9,131 bases of DNA from assembly GCA_020425885.1 (NCBI GenBank), contig JAGQRA010001007.1:1-9131 (forward strand). Direction: 5' to 3'. Source of the stretch: Planctomycetota bacterium (GTDB lineage Bacteria; Planctomycetota; UBA1135; UBA2386). Within the stretch, counting starts at the first letter, position 1. The number at the start of each line of letters is the position of its first letter. Under the pieces are notes generated by a model. It was given only the letters and a program-made list of their open reading frames with translations, did not search any database and was not told the origin of the DNA. Shown here in pieces: positions 7,187 through 9,131 of this stretch. A program made the position numbers and the translations under genes.

Positions 7187-7578
7187 TGCCGGCGCGCGCC
7201 CGCCTCGACCGGCAGGTTCCGCAGTTCCACGGACCGATGGCGCCCGAACAACTCGCCGACGCCGCGCTCGGGACGCCAGACGCCGAGGTCCTCCTCCTCC
7301 TCACGGAACGGCACGCGGCGGCTGAATCGCCCGGCCTCGGTGGCCGAACCGACCAGCCTCCCGGCCGCGTCCTCGATCTGATAGAACCGCACCGGGCCGG
7401 CCGGGTCACGGATCTCGAGCAGCACGAGCTGGCCGAGCAACTCGCCGCCATCGAGCGCCTGCCAGCGGGCGAGTTCGAGCACGGCCCGCGGCTGCAGCGG
7501 CGGCGGTGGCGGCGATGGCACACCGCAGGCCGCAAAACCGAGCAGCGCGGCGACCGGCATCAAGACGAAGTGTCTCAT
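7183..7578 (-). CDS. Small proline-rich lipoprotein, hypothetical
   Basis: This is a 131-residue protein I do not recognise. [18 protein letters not shown] is a lipoprotein signal with lipobox GFAAC; C18 should be lipidated and the mature protein exported. A Pro-rich linker (PSPPPPP, 21-27) follows. The rest is a compact domain (about 33-131) with a strand-rich segment, [20 protein letters not shown] at 49-68, and an acidic run EEEE at 93-96. That run is encoded by a GAG/GAA stretch containing AGGAGG-like sequence inside the gene. No Cys remains after the lipid Cys, so it is not itself an iron-sulfur protein. The stop codon overlaps the ferredoxin start by 4 bp. The start at 7578 lies in a 13-bp tandem duplication with an upstream ATG at 7592, so the true leader is unusual. 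Reading as a real gene rests on the signal, lipobox and overlap. Confidence 0.7.
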   Translation of the reverse strand: MRHFVLMPVAALLGFAACGVPSPPPPPLQPRAVLELARWQALDGGELLGQLVLLEIRDPAGPVRFYQIEDAAGRLVGSATEAGRFSRRVPFREEEEDLGVWRPERGVGELFGRHRSVELRNLPVEAGARRQ

Positions 7579-7597
7579 CTGTGCTGTCTCATCTGTG
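7571..7597. repeat. Tandem 13-bp duplication across the lipoprotein start codon
   Basis: tgtctcatctgtg occurs at 7571-7583 and again at 7585-7597, separated by one c. On the minus strand each copy contains ATGAGACA. The downstream ATG (7578) starts the lipoprotein. The upstream ATG (7592) opens a 5-codon reading frame (Met-Arg-Gln-His-Arg) whose TGA overlaps the lipoprotein ATG as ATGA. Confidence 0.85.
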
Positions 7598-7660
7598 GCG
7601 CCCGGCCAGTTCTAGCCGCAGAATGCTCCGCCCGCCACCGCGCGGAACACGGACCCCACG
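7579..7660. promoter_or_regulatory. Divergent spacer between the lipoprotein-ferredoxin pair and tdh-kbl
   Basis: These 82 bp separate two divergently transcribed pairs and must contain or overlap both promoters. No convincing -35/-10 elements can be read. ggacc sits shortly before the tdh ATG and is a weak Shine-Dalgarno at best. The tandem duplication extends into its left end. Confidence 0.4.
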
Positions 7661-8734
7661 ATGTCGTCGATGAAAGGCGTGCAACTCTCTGCCCCCGGCC
7701 AGTATCGCCTGCGCACGGATCTCCCCGTTCCCGAGCCGGGCCCCGGCGAGGTCCGACTGCGCGTCGCCGCGGCCGGCATCTGCGGCACCGATGTCCACAT
7801 CTGCCGCGGCGACCCGTCGATGAACGGATTGATCGCGCCGCCGGTCGTGCTCGGCCACGAGTTCTGCGGCCACATCGACAAGCTCGGCGCCGGCGTCGAC
7901 GCGGCCAGGCTCGCGCTCGGCACGTTCGCCAGCGCCGAGATGCACGAGGTCTGCGGCACGTGTCCGGCCTGTCGCAGCGAGGCCTTCCACGCCTGCGCCA
8001 CGGCACGCATCCGCGGCATCAACATGGACGGCGCGTTCGCCGAGTTCGTCGTCGTCTCGGCCGGCAACGTCGTCGCGCTGCCGCCGGAGATCCCGGTCAA
8101 GGTCGCGGCCATCCTCGACCCGCTCGGCAACGCCGTGCACACCACGATGAAGGTCCCGGTCGACGGTCGCACGGTGTCGATCATCGGTTTTGGACCGATC
8201 GGCGCGATGTGCGGCGAGGTCGCGACCTTCGCCGGGGCCAGCCACGTCTACATAGTCGACGTCGCCGACACCGCGCTGCAGCGCGCGCGCGACTGGGTCG
8301 AGCGACGCCAGCTGAACGACCGGGTCACCGTCGTCGACGGCCGCAGCGCACCGGTCGAGACCGTCGTCGAGGCGACCGCGGGCGGCGTCGATGTCGCACT
8401 CGAGATCTCGGGCCATCCGACCGGCATCAACAACGCCATCCAGATGACGCGGCCCGCCGGCGACGTCGTCAACCTCGGCCTGCCCAAGGGTGACGAGGTC
8501 ACGATCGAGCGCTTCAGCAAGAACTTCATCTTCAAGGGCCTGACGATGCATGCCGTCATCGGCCGCGAGATGTTCCGCACCTGGGACCGCATGCTCGATC
8601 TGCTGCGGCAGGGCATGGACGTGTCGCACTTCGTCACCGCCGAGATGCCGCTCGAGGAGTTCGCCACCGGCGTCGAACGGTTCGGCAACGGCCAGGAACA
8701 GAAAGTCGTGCTGTATCCGCACGCGCCCGAGTGA
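7661..8734 (+). CDS. tdh: L-threonine 3-dehydrogenase (zinc-dependent, MDR family)
   Basis: This 357-residue cytoplasmic enzyme oxidises L-threonine to 2-amino-3-ketobutyrate using NAD+. The catalytic-zinc motif ICGTDVHIC gives C41 and H46, and GHEFCG gives H66 and E67. The structural zinc loop CGTCPACRSEAFHAC carries four Cys (C98, C101, C104, C112) in the standard spacing. LDPLGNAVHT at 152-161 is the threonine dehydrogenase-specific segment (FDPFGNAVHT in E. coli), which separates it from other medium-chain dehydrogenases. The Rossmann motif is GFGPIG at 176-181, followed by YIVDV. Near the end, FIFKGLTMHAVIGREMFRTW matches the Tdh motif KGL...GREMFETW. It is complete, with no missing key residue. 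The start is the ATG at 7661; an ATG three codons later is nearly equivalent. kbl follows after 15 bp, so the two form an operon in tdh-kbl order, the reverse of E. coli. Confidence 0.96.
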   Translation: MSSMKGVQLSAPGQYRLRTDLPVPEPGPGEVRLRVAAAGICGTDVHICRGDPSMNGLIAPPVVLGHEFCGHIDKLGAGVDAARLALGTFASAEMHEVCGTCPACRSEAFHACATARIRGINMDGAFAEFVVVSAGNVVALPPEIPVKVAAILDPLGNAVHTTMKVPVDGRTVSIIGFGPIGAMCGEVATFAGASHVYIVDVADTALQRARDWVERRQLNDRVTVVDGRSAPVETVVEATAGGVDVALEISGHPTGINNAIQMTRPAGDVVNLGLPKGDEVTIERFSKNFIFKGLTMHAVIGREMFRTWDRMLDLLRQGMDVSHFVTAEMPLEEFATGVERFGNGQEQKVVLYPHAPE

Positions 8735-8749
8735 GAGAGTCTTCACGCC

Positions 8750-9131
8750 ATGTTCACGAACGACCGCGATCGTTTCCGCGCCGAGCTCGACGAGATCAGG
8801 AACGCGGGCCTCTGGAAGACCGAACGTGTGATCGAGAGCGCGCAGGGCGCCACGATCCGCGCCAACGGCAAGGAGGTGCTCTGCTTCTGCGCCAACAACT
8901 ACCTCGGCCTCGCCAATGACCCCGACCTGCGTCGGGCGGCGCAGGCGGCGATCGAATCACACGGCCTCGGCCTCGCCAGCGTCCGATTCATCTGCGGCAC
9001 GCAGGACATCCACAAGACCCTGGAGCGGAAGGTCAGCGCCTTCCTCGGCACCGAGGACACGATCCTCTACAGCTCGTGCTTCGAGGCCAACGGCGGGCTG
9101 TTCGAGACCATCACCGGCCCCGAGGACGCGA
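8750..9131 (+). CDS. kbl: Glycine C-acetyltransferase (2-amino-3-ketobutyrate CoA ligase), N-terminal part
   Basis: This frame is open from the ATG at 8750 to the right edge and gives 127 residues of a protein usually about 400 long. It is a PLP-dependent alpha-oxoamine synthase that splits 2-amino-3-ketobutyrate with CoA into glycine and acetyl-CoA, completing the pathway begun by Tdh. The matches to E. coli Kbl are strong: CFCANNYLGLANDPDL at 45-60, HGLGLASVRFICGTQDIHK at 71-89, and ILYSSCFEANGGLFETITG at 105-123. The PLP-binding lysine lies beyond the window. The start gives MFTNDRDRFRAELDEIRNAG, in line with the family. The 15-bp gap from tdh contains a weak purine-rich ribosome site (gagagag). 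Partial only because of the window edge. Confidence 0.96.
   Translation, partial: MFTNDRDRFRAELDEIRNAGLWKTERVIESAQGATIRANGKEVLCFCANNYLGLANDPDLRRAAQAAIESHGLGLASVRFICGTQDIHKTLERKVSAFLGTEDTILYSSCFEANGGLFETITGPEDA

Noticed and set aside
5982..7535. 517-codon minus-strand frame across the lipoprotein, small membrane protein and ferredoxin genes
   Set aside because: It overlaps three better-supported genes, crosses the convergent junction, and its product is Arg-rich without a domain.
7186..8493. 435-codon plus-strand frame running through the lipoprotein gene into tdh
   Set aside because: It becomes almost pure Arg/Gly over tdh in another frame and has no start signals; it is a GC-driven shadow.
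7589..8746. 385-codon minus-strand frame opposite tdh
   Set aside because: It is antisense to a complete threonine dehydrogenase with every zinc and NAD motif; its own sequence is His/Asp/Arg-rich shadow.
8735..8749. The tdh-kbl pair as a novel arrangement
   Set aside because: Adjacent tdh and kbl form the well-known threonine-to-glycine pathway; only the gene order differs from E. coli, which is not remarkable.

Overview
The window is GC-rich DNA that looks like a member of the Planctomycetota, although the phylum is an inference. Two secreted proteins end in a Gly/Pro/Asn-rich C-terminal module of a kind I associate with planctomycete exported proteins. There is also the N-terminus of an ECF-like sigma factor of a planctomycete-looking type. 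Shine-Dalgarno sequences are mostly weak. Almost every base is coding; the longest spacer is 250 bp. I see no rRNA, tRNA, CRISPR array, transposase or phage gene.

Left part, 1-5571, all on the minus strand. In transcription order (right to left) it holds a secreted protein probably of beta-propeller type with the C-terminal module (4147-5571), a hotdog-fold acyl-CoA thioesterase (3563-4051), a 150-residue protein made only of two Clp N-terminal repeats (2995-3447), DNA polymerase IV DinB (1551-2744), a secreted right-handed beta-helix protein (271-1467), and the first 54 codons of an ECF-like sigma factor that runs off the left edge (1-163). Gaps of 83-250 bp suggest separate transcription units rather than one operon. 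The 250-bp gap between the Clp-repeat gene and dinB holds a degenerate 57-bp direct repeat, a perfect 18-bp palindrome and two further hairpins. It is the most structured non-coding DNA in the window.

Middle part, 5572-7578. A 239-bp divergent spacer with hairpins separates the propeller gene from a plus-strand lipoprotein with a concanavalin-like/DUF1080-type domain (5811-6473). After that comes a 71-residue membrane protein (6561-6776). Converging on it is a minus-strand pair: a small proline-rich lipoprotein (7183-7578), whose stop overlaps by 4 bp the start of a thioredoxin-like [2Fe-2S] ferredoxin (6803-7186).

Right part, 7579-9131. Divergent from that pair is the threonine-degradation operon: L-threonine 3-dehydrogenase tdh (7661-8734), then 15 bp later the start of kbl, glycine C-acetyltransferase (8750 to the right edge). 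Together they convert L-threonine through 2-amino-3-ketobutyrate to glycine and acetyl-CoA.

I found no clear novel multi-gene system. The best leads are the repeat-rich spacer, the stand-alone Clp-repeat protein, the lipoprotein-ferredoxin pair with its duplicated start region, and the C-terminal module shared by the two secreted proteins.
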